A stretch of 64,000 nucleotides of DNA, from IMG/VR virus record IMGVR_UViG_3300037297_000135, positions 1-64,000 of that record; one strand, written 5' to 3'. The stretch is from a virus. Below are positions 1 through 8,049 of this stretch, piece after piece (position 1 is the stretch's first letter; each line of letters begins with the position of its first letter). A program made the translations under genes and the position numbers. Below the pieces are notes generated by a model that had not been told where the DNA came from, did no database searches, and saw nothing but the letters and a program-made list of their open reading frames with translations.

Positions 1-1
1 A

Positions 2-706
2 TATACAATTAAAGATAAATATATTATTGAGCTTTATAATATAGAATATCTTGATGAAGATAAAGATAACAAAAACAATCCAGATAATTGTAAGAAAGAA
101 CCAGAACAACCTATTGACAAAAATGGTACTGACAAAAATGGTACTGATAAACCTATTGACAAAAATGGTCAATGCCAAAAGTGTCAAATAGCTTCAAACA
201 CTGATAAAAAGTGCAATAAAAAGCTATTGACAAAAATGGCACGTGATACTCATGATATATATAATAATAATATATATAATAATATATCATGTATCATGAA
301 AAATAAATCAAAATCGAAAAAGAAATTTATAAAAACACCACTTACAAAAAATGACAATGATTTTATTTGTGAAATTATAAAAACGTTTAAAGAAAAATAC
401 AATGCTGTATTGATAAAGGGTTGTATTGAAGCATTGTTTAGGAAAAAAGGTAAAAAAGCAAAAGAGCTGCTTTTGCATTATGTCAACAATTTTAAAAATC
501 ATTTGGAATCAGTGAGATATGTGATTTATGATATTGGAAGATTTTTCTATAGTACTGTGTTGAAAGAAATAGTAACACCAGTTCAATATGTACCACAACA
601 AAAGTCACAGGTTCAATATGTTCAAAAGCCTATTCAATCAACAAACTATGAGCAGCGAAAATATGATGATGAATTTTTTGAAGGTTTGTATACTAATGTT
701 GAATAG
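2..706 (+). CDS. Partial replication-initiator-like protein
   Basis: The reading frame is open from the first bases of the window, so the N-terminus lies outside; the internal ATG at 227 is not the real start. The visible 234 residues have an acidic/Asn-rich linker with repeated PIDKNG/TDKNG units, a short Cys pair (CQKC), a low-complexity Ile/Asn stretch, and a basic helical C-terminal domain ending in a Gln-rich tail. This layout (domain, variable linker, small C-terminal domain) is typical of phage replisome organisers/DnaD-like initiators, but I see no diagnostic motif. The linker DNA carries short direct repeats and an AT-rich inverted repeat, as expected when an initiator gene contains its own origin. 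Function is an inference from this arrangement and from the early-gene context. Confidence 0.45.
   Translation, partial: YTIKDKYIIELYNIEYLDEDKDNKNNPDNCKKEPEQPIDKNGTDKNGTDKPIDKNGQCQKCQIASNTDKKCNKKLLTKMARDTHDIYNNNIYNNISCIMKNKSKSKKKFIKTPLTKNDNDFICEIIKTFKEKYNAVLIKGCIEALFRKKGKKAKELLLHYVNNFKNHLESVRYVIYDIGRFFYSTVLKEIVTPVQYVPQQKSQVQYVQKPIQSTNYEQRKYDDEFFEGLYTNVE
111..240 (+). repeat. Short direct repeats (iteron-like) inside initiator gene
   Basis: Copies of ctattgacaaaaatgg occur at 111, 153 and 224, with a shorter tgacaaaaatggtac copy at 130. The first three copies are read in one codon phase (PIDKNG/TDKNG) but the copy at 224 is read in another phase (LLTKM). The conserved thing is therefore the DNA, not the peptide, which fits protein-binding iterons. 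Confidence 0.55.
244..296. repeat. AT-only region bounded by inverted repeat (possible unwinding element)
   Basis: Arms at 244-260 and 282-296 pair over 10 bp (catgatatat with atatatcatg) and, after a 2-nt bulge at 249-250, over 5 more (tgata with tatca). The 21-nt loop is pure A/T. It lies immediately 3' of the direct repeats, where a DNA-unwinding element would be expected. Origin function is inferred. Confidence 0.45.
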
Positions 707-726
707 ACAAAATTTGAATTTGGTCT

Positions 727-755
727 TTGACAAATAAATATTTGTGTTGCAAAAT
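727..755 (+). promoter_or_regulatory. Possible promoter (TTGACA, 17 bp, CAAAAT)
   Basis: A perfect -35 TTGACA at 727-732 is followed after 17 bp by a weak -10 (CAAAAT). It stands in the gap before the gene at 805. Confidence 0.3.
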
Positions 756-804
756 ATGGGAAATTGATATAAAATTTTTGTATACAAAAAAAGGAGTGAT
801 TTTG

Positions 805-1185
805 ATGTGTGATGAAAAAAAATCAAATAAATGCAATAAACAATTAAAATTGATTGAACATTCAAACAAAAATGTTGATATTTACAGAGATGAAAGCGAT
901 GGCAATGGTATAAATAAATATTTGGTTTCAATGAAAAATGATGTTGAAAGTATATTGTGTATACTGAATTTTCAAAACCAACCATTTTCTCAAGGAGTTA
1001 ACGGTATATCAATTGAAGATTTGTTGTATATTTGTGTCGATAGATTGAATGAGTTTCAAAAAGGTGGATTAGCTTGTGAGTATAATAAAAACGCAATAAA
1101 AGATATAAATAGTGCGATTTTAGAACTTGAAAAAAGAACCAAAGACCGTGAAAAAAGAAAAGTTGAAGGAACATACGAAAAATAA
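805..1185 (+). CDS. Acb2/Tad1-hairpin-like small phage protein (tentative)
   Basis: 126 residues from ATG 805, chosen because AAGGAG (790-795) sits at the right distance; the upstream ATG at 727 has no ribosome site. The C-terminal half has the pattern NGISIEDLL, DRLNEFQ, GLACEYN, then LEKRTKDR and RKVEGTYEK. I recognise this as a widespread small phage protein family with the form NGVT-EALL, DRL-FQ, ENALAL, RT-DR, VEGT. I tentatively relate that family to the helical-hairpin proteins that sequester cyclic-nucleotide alarms of CBASS/Thoeris defence (Acb2/Tad1 hairpin). The family resemblance is good; the biochemical role is inference. Confidence 0.45.
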   Translation: MCDEKKSNKCNKQLKLIEHSNKNVDIYRDESDGNGINKYLVSMKNDVESILCILNFQNQPFSQGVNGISIEDLLYICVDRLNEFQKGGLACEYNKNAIKDINSAILELEKRTKDREKRKVEGTYEK

Positions 1186-1196
1186 GGTGTGAATTT

Positions 1197-1538
1197 ATGG
1201 ATTTTGAAAAATATATTTTTAACACATTAAATAGTTTTGATGAAAAATCTGATGTTTTAAATTTTTTGTTTACAGAATATTTTAAATATAAAAATAATTG
1301 TAATCATTTGATAAAATTTGAAATAGATATTGATTACATAATTCAATATTTAAAAAATACAAAAAAATACAGTTTTACAAAATATTATGATATAAAAAAA
1401 TATATACATGAATTTGGAAAAATGAATTTGATAAATATTCATCAAAGTATATGTATTGATGGAAATTTTATGTATTCTATTAATTCAAATATTATGAATG
1501 CATTCAAAAAATGTATGTGTTTAACTTTAGTTAATTAA
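1197..1538 (+). CDS. Hypothetical protein, 113 aa
   Basis: Preceded by AAGGTG at a good distance and only 11 bases after the previous stop, so part of the same early operon. The protein is rich in Lys, Asn, Ile and Tyr and looks helical, with no recognisable motif or membrane segment. Function not recognised. Confidence 0.6.
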   Translation: MDFEKYIFNTLNSFDEKSDVLNFLFTEYFKYKNNCNHLIKFEIDIDYIIQYLKNTKKYSFTKYYDIKKYIHEFGKMNLINIHQSICIDGNFMYSINSNIMNAFKKCMCLTLVN

Positions 1539-1558
1539 TATAAAAAGGTGGTTTTTAA

Positions 1559-2059
1559 ATGAACAAAAACAAAAATATCGATGAAGTTTTAAATGGAATT
1601 ATAGAATCAAAAGATTGTATTGAAAGTTCGTTGTTGGCTGAATTACAGATTTCAATAATTGAAAACAAAAAAATATCAATACCTGATATGGCAGAAAGAA
1701 TAAGATTTATTAATGATTTAAAAGATGTAAGTGTTATAAAAATATTTAAATTGTTAAAAGAATTTCATGAAAAAGGAATAATTGTATTAAATGAAAATGC
1801 AACAATTGACAATTATGATTATTCAATGAAAGAAAATGTTTTAGAAAAACTTGAAAAACGTAATAATGATTTTTTGCCAGATGATATTCAAATGAAGATA
1901 TACATGTTTTTATGGTTAGTAAGTTTAATAGATTCGTATTACGAATTTAATACAATAATAAAATATACTGATGTAAAAGAATATATGGTGTATAGACATG
2001 TAAAAGAAATTGATATTGAAAAAATAAAAGAAAAAATAAATGATTTAGCAGATAAATAA
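1559..2059 (+). CDS. Hypothetical protein, 166 aa (possible N-terminal part of a split gene)
   Basis: Good ribosome site AAAAGGTGG before ATG 1559. The protein is helical and charged, with no motif I recognise. Its TAA stop (2057-2059) is followed in the same frame by an uninterrupted open frame to 2797, with no ribosome site between. The two pieces may have been one 412-residue protein broken by a nonsense change, or joined by occasional readthrough. Confidence 0.55.
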   Translation: MNKNKNIDEVLNGIIESKDCIESSLLAELQISIIENKKISIPDMAERIRFINDLKDVSVIKIFKLLKEFHEKGIIVLNENATIDNYDYSMKENVLEKLEKRNNDFLPDDIQMKIYMFLWLVSLIDSYYEFNTIIKYTDVKEYMVYRHVKEIDIEKIKEKINDLADK

Positions 2060-2119
2060 TTTATAAGTATAAAAGAAATTAATGAATCTAATTTTCATTT
2101 TAACCTAAATAAATATTAT

Positions 2120-2797
2120 ATGGATGCATGTATAAAATCAGTACCAAAAAATATAAAAATAGATTTTCATAATGTAGCACGTCATATTTATTGTATAATA
2201 ACAATAAATATATCTAATTTAAAAAATGAAGTAGAATATAATAATGATGTATACAAAATCTTTGATATTAAAGATTTTATAACATATATAGAATTGAATT
2301 ATAAATATAATGTAATATTTAAAGATGAATTTGTAAAATTGTTCAATAATAGATTTTTTATAAAATTAATTATTAATTATATATTAAAATTGGATGGCAG
2401 CAAAAATTATATATATATAAAAGATAATGATTCTGAATATATAAAATTAAAAAAATGGATTGTTTTAGAAAATAAAAAAATAAAACAATTAAAAGATAAA
2501 ATATTTAAAACAATTGATACTTTAAATGAATTAGAAAAAGATATATATATTGAATTGTTAAATCAAATATACAATGAATATAAAAATAATGAATCTATAA
2601 AAATAAATTTGAACAATATGAAAAAATATTCAATAGAAACTACAAAACAAATAGTTGAAACATTAATTAAAAAAGATGTAATTCCAGATATATATTTATC
2701 TAAAGTTAACAATTCAAATGAGTTAATTTTAGGGAAAATTGCTGAAAGTATATTTTTTGAAATATATGTAAAATGTATTAATGAATTTCAAAATTAA
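2120..2797 (+). CDS. Hypothetical protein, 225 aa (possible C-terminal part of a split gene)
   Basis: Same reading frame as the gene ending at 2059; the open frame actually runs from 2060. The first ATG at 2120 has no Shine-Dalgarno sequence, unlike nearly every other gene here, which argues that it was once translated as the continuation of the upstream gene. Helical, Lys/Ile/Asn-rich, no recognised motif. Confidence 0.4.
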   Translation: MDACIKSVPKNIKIDFHNVARHIYCIITINISNLKNEVEYNNDVYKIFDIKDFITYIELNYKYNVIFKDEFVKLFNNRFFIKLIINYILKLDGSKNYIYIKDNDSEYIKLKKWIVLENKKIKQLKDKIFKTIDTLNELEKDIYIELLNQIYNEYKNNESIKINLNNMKKYSIETTKQIVETLIKKDVIPDIYLSKVNNSNELILGKIAESIFFEIYVKCINEFQN

Positions 2798-2802
2798 AAA
2801 TA

Positions 2803-3027
2803 TTAATTTTTTATAGAATATAAAAATAATCGAATAAAATATACAAAAATTGTAAGCATAAAAAGAATAAAATTATTATTAATAGTAGCTAAAATTATAA
2901 TAAATAAGGCTACTATTAATATTGTTGGATAATATAAATATGATATAATTTTATTGTTTATTTTTTTGAAAACTTCATCATTAAAAAATACTAAAAACAT
3001 ATAAAATATAAAAACCAAATATATCAA
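2803..3027 (-). CDS. Small membrane protein, 74 aa
   Basis: Minus strand, probable TTG start at 3027 behind AAGGTGGTG. Almost entirely hydrophobic: an N-terminal segment, then a short loop with charged residues (FNDEVFKKINNK), then two more membrane segments. It directly follows the zinc-ribbon gene at 3041-3247 (13 bases between stop and start), making a two-gene minus-strand operon. Function unknown. Confidence 0.55.
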   Translation of the reverse strand: MIYLVFIFYMFLVFFNDEVFKKINNKIISYLYYPTILIVALFIIILATINNNFILFMLTIFVYFIRLFLYSIKN

Positions 3028-3040
3028 TATACACACCACC

Positions 3041-3247
3041 TTATAAAATAATTTTTCTAGCACATTCATTGCATATTGATATACCATGCACATGATATTG
3101 AACAATATTTTTATTACAAATATTACATTTAATTGGAATATTTTGAATCCAAACACACTTTAAACAAACATACATAATTTTATCATTTTCAAGATATTTT
3201 ATATGATAATCATAAGATGAATTTTTACAAAAAAAACATTGATTCAT
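3041..3247 (-). CDS. Zinc-ribbon protein, 68 aa
   Basis: Start chosen at the ATG ending at 3247, which has GGAAGTGAT upstream. It contains four CxxC pairs (CFFC, CLKC, CNIC, CNEC), enough to bind two zinc ions as two stacked ribbons; no other domain is present. First gene of a short minus-strand operon whose promoter region faces the gene at 3340. Role unknown; such proteins bind nucleic acid or other proteins. Confidence 0.65.
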   Translation of the reverse strand: MNQCFFCKNSSYDYHIKYLENDKIMYVCLKCVWIQNIPIKCNICNKNIVQYHVHGISICNECARKIIL

Positions 3248-3339
3248 AATATCACTTCCAAAAAATAATATTAATTTAATTATATCATAGATAAAAATAT
3301 TGTATAATAAAATATAAAATTGAAAAAGGAGTGTTAAAA

Positions 3340-4077
3340 TTGATTGAAATTTGGAAAACAAGAAAAGAAATGAATGAAGTATGTGATAAAAAAATGAGAA
3401 CTATGTCAAAACATCTTGATGTTATTGCGTATGGTTTAAAATCATTAAGAGACTCACAAACTGATTTGATTAAAGAAAAAATTAAAAAAGGATTAAAGAT
3501 TAGAATTCTTACTATGCATCCAGAAAATATTTTTTTGAAATATAAAGAACAAGAAGAACAAGTTAAAGAAGGTTCTATAAAAAATGATATTTATGATTTA
3601 GTAATTTGGATAGATAAATTAAAACATATAGCATATGAATCTGGTTTTAGTGAAGATAATATACAAATAAAATTCTATAAAATATTACCTTTAGATTTTT
3701 ATTTTAAAGTAGACTATTATATTTTTTATGGTGGTAATATGTATAATAAAACTTCTCAAGAATCATTATCATTTGGATATGATTCATTTGGTTTATTATT
3801 TACAGCATATTTACAATATTCAAAATATTTTGAATATTTATGGAGAAATAAAAATATTCAAAATGATTTCCAAAGATTTTTTTTTACATTTGGTTTTGGT
3901 CAACAAAATGAAGGATATGCACAAAAAGTTTATGCTACATCATGGGATAAAGCAAGAGAAAAAATGGTTGAAAAGCATCAGATAAAATGGGCATTTCAAT
4001 ATACAGAAGCAGAATGGAACAAAAATAAAAAAGAATATGATTTTAAAGAAAAATTTATAGAAGAGATAATAATATGA
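3340..4077 (+). CDS. Two-domain protein: DUF5919/PLD-like domain plus small phage domain
   Basis: TTG start at 3340, eight bases after GGAG (3328-3331). Residues about 45-165 contain KIRILTMHPEN, the motif PLDFYFKVDYYIFYGG and a region ending KYFEYLW; this resembles the DUF5919/phospholipase-D-like domain fused to bacterial regulators. The C-terminal 65 residues (FTFGFGQQNEGY, SWDKAREKM, KWAFQYTEAEW) resemble a stand-alone small phage protein of unknown function. The fusion of the two is unusual. No HKD catalytic motif is obvious, so enzymatic activity is uncertain. Confidence 0.5.
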   Translation: MIEIWKTRKEMNEVCDKKMRTMSKHLDVIAYGLKSLRDSQTDLIKEKIKKGLKIRILTMHPENIFLKYKEQEEQVKEGSIKNDIYDLVIWIDKLKHIAYESGFSEDNIQIKFYKILPLDFYFKVDYYIFYGGNMYNKTSQESLSFGYDSFGLLFTAYLQYSKYFEYLWRNKNIQNDFQRFFFTFGFGQQNEGYAQKVYATSWDKAREKMVEKHQIKWAFQYTEAEWNKNKKEYDFKEKFIEEIII

Positions 4078-4094
4078 TAATGTGGAGTTTAATT

Positions 4095-4361
4095 ATGAAA
4101 ATTTTTAAAGAAATAATTAATGGGTTTAAAAAATTGAACAAAAAATCAAAAAAAATATTTATGTTAGGTATTGGAATATTTTTATTTGGGCAAATTATGA
4201 AAATTTTAAATTTAATAAATCATTTTACAATATATAATGTTTTTTCAGTCATTTTTACATGTTGTTTATTTATTATTACGATATACATATTATTACATAT
4301 CAAAATTCAAATAGATTTTAGGTATCATTTTGGACGAAATTTTGATATATTAATCATCTAA
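4095..4361 (+). CDS. Small membrane protein, 88 aa
   Basis: ATG 4095 is preferred over 4074 because GGAG at 4083-4086 fits it. A basic N-terminal helix is followed by two membrane segments (about residues 22-40 and 48-70). Lies just downstream of the 3340 gene, probably cotranscribed, and converges on the minus-strand gene at 4350, sharing 12 bases. Function unknown. Confidence 0.55.
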   Translation: MKIFKEIINGFKKLNKKSKKIFMLGIGIFLFGQIMKILNLINHFTIYNVFSVIFTCCLFIITIYILLHIKIQIDFRYHFGRNFDILII

Positions 4362-4571
4362 TATTTTACGTATTAAATCTGCATAATTTTTAACTTTATT
4401 AAATTCGTCAAATTTATGTGATTTTAAAAGCGTAGAAATCAAATCTTTAATTTGACTGAATGTTTCTATATCCATTAAAACATGTGAATCATTGATTGAA
4501 TTCAGGCCTTTAATATCTTTAAGTTCTGTTTTACTTATTTTACTGATTAAAAATATATTGTTTACAATCAT
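4350..4571 (-). CDS. Hypothetical protein, 73 aa
   Basis: Minus strand with a very good AAAAGGAGTG ribosome site before ATG (4571). The protein is small, soluble and helical (TFSQIKDLISTLLKSHKFDEF). It diverges from the CTP synthase gene; TATAAT-like -10 boxes for both directions lie in the 90-bp AT-rich gap. A single isolated divergent gene of this size could be a regulator, but no DNA-binding motif is evident. Confidence 0.55.
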   Translation of the reverse strand: MIVNNIFLISKISKTELKDIKGLNSINDSHVLMDIETFSQIKDLISTLLKSHKFDEFNKVKNYADLIRKILDD

Positions 4572-4661
4572 ATTAAAGCACTCCTTTTTTTTATTATATT
4601 ATATAAAAAATTAAATAAAAATGATATAATAAAAAAAATATTTATTTAAAGGAGTGGTATT

Positions 4662-6254
4662 ATGCCAATTTATATACCAATAATTGGTGGAGTAATAAGT
4701 GGTTTAGGTAAAGGTGCGTTAGCTGCTTCGCTTGGTCAACTTATAAAAAATAAAATGAATTTAAGTGTTGGTATAATAAAGATAGACCCATATTTAAATA
4801 TTGATTGTGGAACTATGAATCCAGACCAACATGGTGAAGTTTTTGTAACTGAAGATGGTAAAGAAACTGATTTGGATTTGGGGCATTATGAAAGATTTTT
4901 AGACGAAAATCTTTTAAAAGACTCATGTATGACAATGGGTCAAATAACAAATGAAGTGCTTTTGGCTGAAAGAAATGGTGAATTTTTAGGGAAAGATATT
5001 CAAATAGTACCTAATATAACCGATAAAATAATTGAAAAAATAAATAAAATAGGGATTGAAAAAGATGTAGTAATAATTGAAGTTGGTGGAACAGTAGGTG
5101 ATTATGAAGCAGATTCAATTTTGTATGCAATAAAAAAACTTATGATTAAAAATAAATGTGTGTGTTTGTTTTTATCGAAATTAGATTGTGAAAGTGGTTC
5201 AATAAAAACTAAACCAATTCAAAATTCAGTCAAAACAATTGGTAGTTATGGGATTGAACCAGATATATTAATTGTAAGAGCATATAAAAATTTGACTGAT
5301 AATGATAAACAACACATAAAAGATAAATTAGAAGACTATGTAAAATATATATTATTTGGTGAAACAATTTCAAATATTTATGATTTGCCAAAATATTTTG
5401 AAAGTCAAGGTTTGTTAAGAATCTTGTCTTTGAAGATAGGAATAAGTTATGATGAAAAAAAAGTTGAATATAAAAAGTGGAATCCAATAGGATTAGATAT
5501 ATATAAAATTGCAATAGCAGAAAAATATCATGGAACCGACACATATATTTCAGTACAAGAAGCTATAAAACATATTGCTATAAATCAAAATATAAATATA
5601 GAGGTAGAGTTTGTTGATATAGAGTCTCAATTCACCATTGAACAATGGAAGATGTTTAATGGTGTAATAATACCAGGAGCATTTGGAGACAGATGCATGG
5701 AGAATAAGATAACATTATGTAATTATTTAAGAGAAAATAATGTACCAACATTAGGTTTATGTATGGGTATGCAAATTATGTGTATTGAGTTTGCAAGAAA
5801 TGTTTGTGATATTAAAAATGCAACATCTCAAGAATTTAAAAACGAAATGATAACAAATCCTGAATATATTGTTCATTTAATGAATGACCAACAATATGTT
5901 AAACAAGTTGGTGGTTCAATGAGATTAGGAAGTTATCCATGTAATTTGATGTGTGATTCGATTGCATATGAATGTTATAAAACAATATCAATTAATGAAA
6001 GACATAGACATAGATATGAATTCAATAATGAATATAGAAAGATTTTAAGTGAAAAAGGAATGAAGTTCACTGGTTTTAATCAAAAGTTAGATTTGATTGA
6101 AATAATTGAATTGGATAAAGAAACACATCCATTTTTTGTTGGAGTACAATTTCATTCAGAATTTAAATCAAGACCAAATAGACCACATCCATTGTTTTTA
6201 GGATTTTTTGATACAATAAAAAAAATCAGAATGGAGAATATAGAAGATGAATAA
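4662..6254 (+). CDS. pyrG: CTP synthase (glutamine-hydrolysing)
   Basis: 530 residues, full family length. It converts UTP to CTP using ATP and glutamine ammonia. The N-terminal synthetase domain has the P-loop-like GGVISGLGKGALAASLG and the conserved NIDCGTMNPDQHGEVFVTEDG region. The C-terminal class I glutaminase domain has PGAFGDR, the nucleophile in GLCMGMQ (Cys367) and the His-Glu pair in FHSEF (His498, Glu500), so the catalytic triad is intact. The usual HPE appears here as HSE. Overlaps the next gene by 8 bases. Phage-borne CTP synthase probably boosts or redirects pyrimidine pools during replication. Confidence 0.95.
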   Translation: MPIYIPIIGGVISGLGKGALAASLGQLIKNKMNLSVGIIKIDPYLNIDCGTMNPDQHGEVFVTEDGKETDLDLGHYERFLDENLLKDSCMTMGQITNEVLLAERNGEFLGKDIQIVPNITDKIIEKINKIGIEKDVVIIEVGGTVGDYEADSILYAIKKLMIKNKCVCLFLSKLDCESGSIKTKPIQNSVKTIGSYGIEPDILIVRAYKNLTDNDKQHIKDKLEDYVKYILFGETISNIYDLPKYFESQGLLRILSLKIGISYDEKKVEYKKWNPIGLDIYKIAIAEKYHGTDTYISVQEAIKHIAINQNINIEVEFVDIESQFTIEQWKMFNGVIIPGAFGDRCMENKITLCNYLRENNVPTLGLCMGMQIMCIEFARNVCDIKNATSQEFKNEMITNPEYIVHLMNDQQYVKQVGGSMRLGSYPCNLMCDSIAYECYKTISINERHRHRYEFNNEYRKILSEKGMKFTGFNQKLDLIEIIELDKETHPFFVGVQFHSEFKSRPNRPHPLFLGFFDTIKKIRMENIEDE

Positions 6255-6885
6255 AATGATAGTAATGTGTGGATTGCCTAGAAGTGGTAAAAGCACATGG
6301 ATTAAGAAAAATATAATATTAAAAAATCTGGTAATGAACAAGGTTGAATTTTTTAATATTACAAAAATGATAAATATTGTTATGGAAAAAAATGATAAAA
6401 ATGCATATAAAGAAAAAACACATAGATTTTTTAATATAGTTAAAGATGTATTTGAAGATATTTTAAATAAATACAATATAACGATTAACACATATTGTGA
6501 TTATAGTTTTGAATTTAGTTCAAATAAGTATGTAATTGTTTCAGCAGATGATATAAGAGAAAGTGTGCATAATAAAGAATATATTGCTTGTTTTGAACCA
6601 ATGATACAGGCAATACGAGAATATATATTGATTTATATTTTAAAAAAAGGATATAATGTGGTTATAGATGAAACTAATCTTACAATTGAAAGAAGAAAAA
6701 ATATTTTTAATTTGGTTAAAAAGTATGGAAAAAAATATAGTGTTAAATGTGTTGTAATAGATACTCCATTAGATGTGGTTTTGGAAAGAACTGAATTTGA
6801 TGATTTTAAAGAAACAATAAAAAGAAAATATAAAGAATCTACAATACCTATGAAAAAAGAAGGTTTTGATGAAATAATATTTTGA
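6247..6885 (+). CDS. P-loop kinase, polynucleotide-kinase-like
   Basis: 212 residues. Walker A is GLPRSGKST near the N-terminus; a later VVIDETNLTIERRKN segment matches the DETN/lid region of T4-Pnk-type AAA_33 kinases, followed by KCVVIDTPLDVVLERT. An insertion of about 70 residues separates Walker A from the VSADDIRE motif. No phosphatase domain is present. Likely phosphorylates 5' ends of nucleic acid or small nucleotides. The gene overlaps the end of pyrG, indicating coupled expression. Confidence 0.7.
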   Translation: MNKMIVMCGLPRSGKSTWIKKNIILKNLVMNKVEFFNITKMINIVMEKNDKNAYKEKTHRFFNIVKDVFEDILNKYNITINTYCDYSFEFSSNKYVIVSADDIRESVHNKEYIACFEPMIQAIREYILIYILKKGYNVVIDETNLTIERRKNIFNLVKKYGKKYSVKCVVIDTPLDVVLERTEFDDFKETIKRKYKESTIPMKKEGFDEIIF

Positions 6886-6912
6886 AAAATAAAAATTTAA
6901 AGGAGAATGAAT

Positions 6913-7632
6913 ATGTTTAGTTTAGAAAAAGCAAGAGAAGAAGTAAAACAAAGTTTTACTGTAAGCTTAGAAAAGAAATATCAAGAAACAAATATTGCAC
7001 ATGATATAGAAGCTGAAGTTAAATTTGCTTGTGATATATCAGGAAGTATGAATAGAAGAGATATGAGTGGGAAATTATATGATGATGGAACAGTAAATGA
7101 GATTGTAAAAAGATTTTTTGCGATAGCAAAAGAGCTTGACGACAACGGAGAGATGGAAATGTATCCGTTTTCAGTGTATTGTGAAGAATTAAAGGTGCAT
7201 GTGAAAGATGATAACTATGAAAATTATGTTAAAAAAGAAATAATGGGTTTTAATAAAAAGAAAGATTGGTATTTTGGTGGTACAAATTATGTGGCAATGA
7301 TAAAAGAAATATTAAAACATTGTAATAAAAAACCTCAATTGATATTATGTGTTGTAGATGGATGTACAACAAATAAAAAGCAAGCTAAAGAATTAATTAT
7401 ACAATCAGCAGAAAAACCGATTTTTTGGTTTTTTATAGGAATTGGAAACAATGAAAGGTTTGAATTTTTAGAAAGTTTAGATGATATGGATGAAAGCAAA
7501 AGAAAAATAGATAATGTAGATTTTAAACAGATTAAAGATATAACAAAAATAAGCAATAAAGAATTGTATGATATGATTTCAGATGAATTTGTTGGATGGT
7601 TTTATAAAGCTAAGGAGTTAAATATTTTTTAA
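6913..7632 (+). CDS. von Willebrand A domain protein (TerF/TerY-like)
   Basis: ATG 6913 is chosen because AAAGGAG (6899-6905) is too close to the ATG at 6907. The vWA fold covers nearly the whole 239 residues: MIDAS motif DISGS (Asp41, Ser43, Ser45), a Thr in FGGTNYV and an Asp in CVVDGCTT complete the metal site. Resembles the cytoplasmic TerF/TerY-type vWA proteins found in phages and stress operons. Sits directly behind the nucleic-acid kinase. Partner and role unknown. Confidence 0.75.
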   Translation: MFSLEKAREEVKQSFTVSLEKKYQETNIAHDIEAEVKFACDISGSMNRRDMSGKLYDDGTVNEIVKRFFAIAKELDDNGEMEMYPFSVYCEELKVHVKDDNYENYVKKEIMGFNKKKDWYFGGTNYVAMIKEILKHCNKKPQLILCVVDGCTTNKKQAKELIIQSAEKPIFWFFIGIGNNERFEFLESLDDMDESKRKIDNVDFKQIKDITKISNKELYDMISDEFVGWFYKAKELNIF

Positions 7633-8033
7633 TGAAAAAAAAAGTTCCAATACAAATGAAAATAATAACAATGTTTTTTTTAGTAATAATAATTTCATTT
7701 GTATTTTTTAAAAATACAAGTAAAATAAAATATAATGAACCTACTATAATTCAAACTATAAATATTGAAAAAACAATAAATGATGGAGATATTGAAAGAT
7801 ATGTAGGTTCAAGAGTTATATTTGAATGTACTGAAATAAAGAAGCATAACAGATATACAGAAATGTATTATGTATATATAAATGATAATAGTAGATATAA
7901 TGTGTTTTTGTATAAAAATATAAAAATACAAGATGATGATATGAATAAAAAAAAGAAAATAACAGGCTTTATAGATAGAGTTAGAAATGGAATTATATTT
8001 ATAAAGCCTGATAAAATAGATATTATAGAGTAA
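7632..8033 (+). CDS. Membrane-anchored small protein, probable OB fold
   Basis: Start overlaps the previous stop by one base (taatg). An N-terminal membrane helix (IITMFFLVIIISFVFF) is followed by an extracytoplasmic, beta-rich domain (VGSRVIFECTEIKK ... YVYINDNS ... KKKKITGFIDRV) of the type seen in tRNA_anti-like OB-fold lipoprotein-like proteins. A second protein of similar build is at 10134. Role unknown; may act at the cell envelope. Confidence 0.5.
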   Translation: MKKKVPIQMKIITMFFLVIIISFVFFKNTSKIKYNEPTIIQTINIEKTINDGDIERYVGSRVIFECTEIKKHNRYTEMYYVYINDNSRYNVFLYKNIKIQDDDMNKKKKITGFIDRVRNGIIFIKPDKIDIIE

Positions 8034-8049
8034 AAAGGATGTGTTTTAT

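Noticed and set aside
7962-8010. Perfect 11-bp inverted repeat (CAGGCTTTATA / TATAAAGCCTG)
   Set aside because: Lies within a coding region with a 26-nt loop and no following T-run; not enough for a terminator or regulatory claim.
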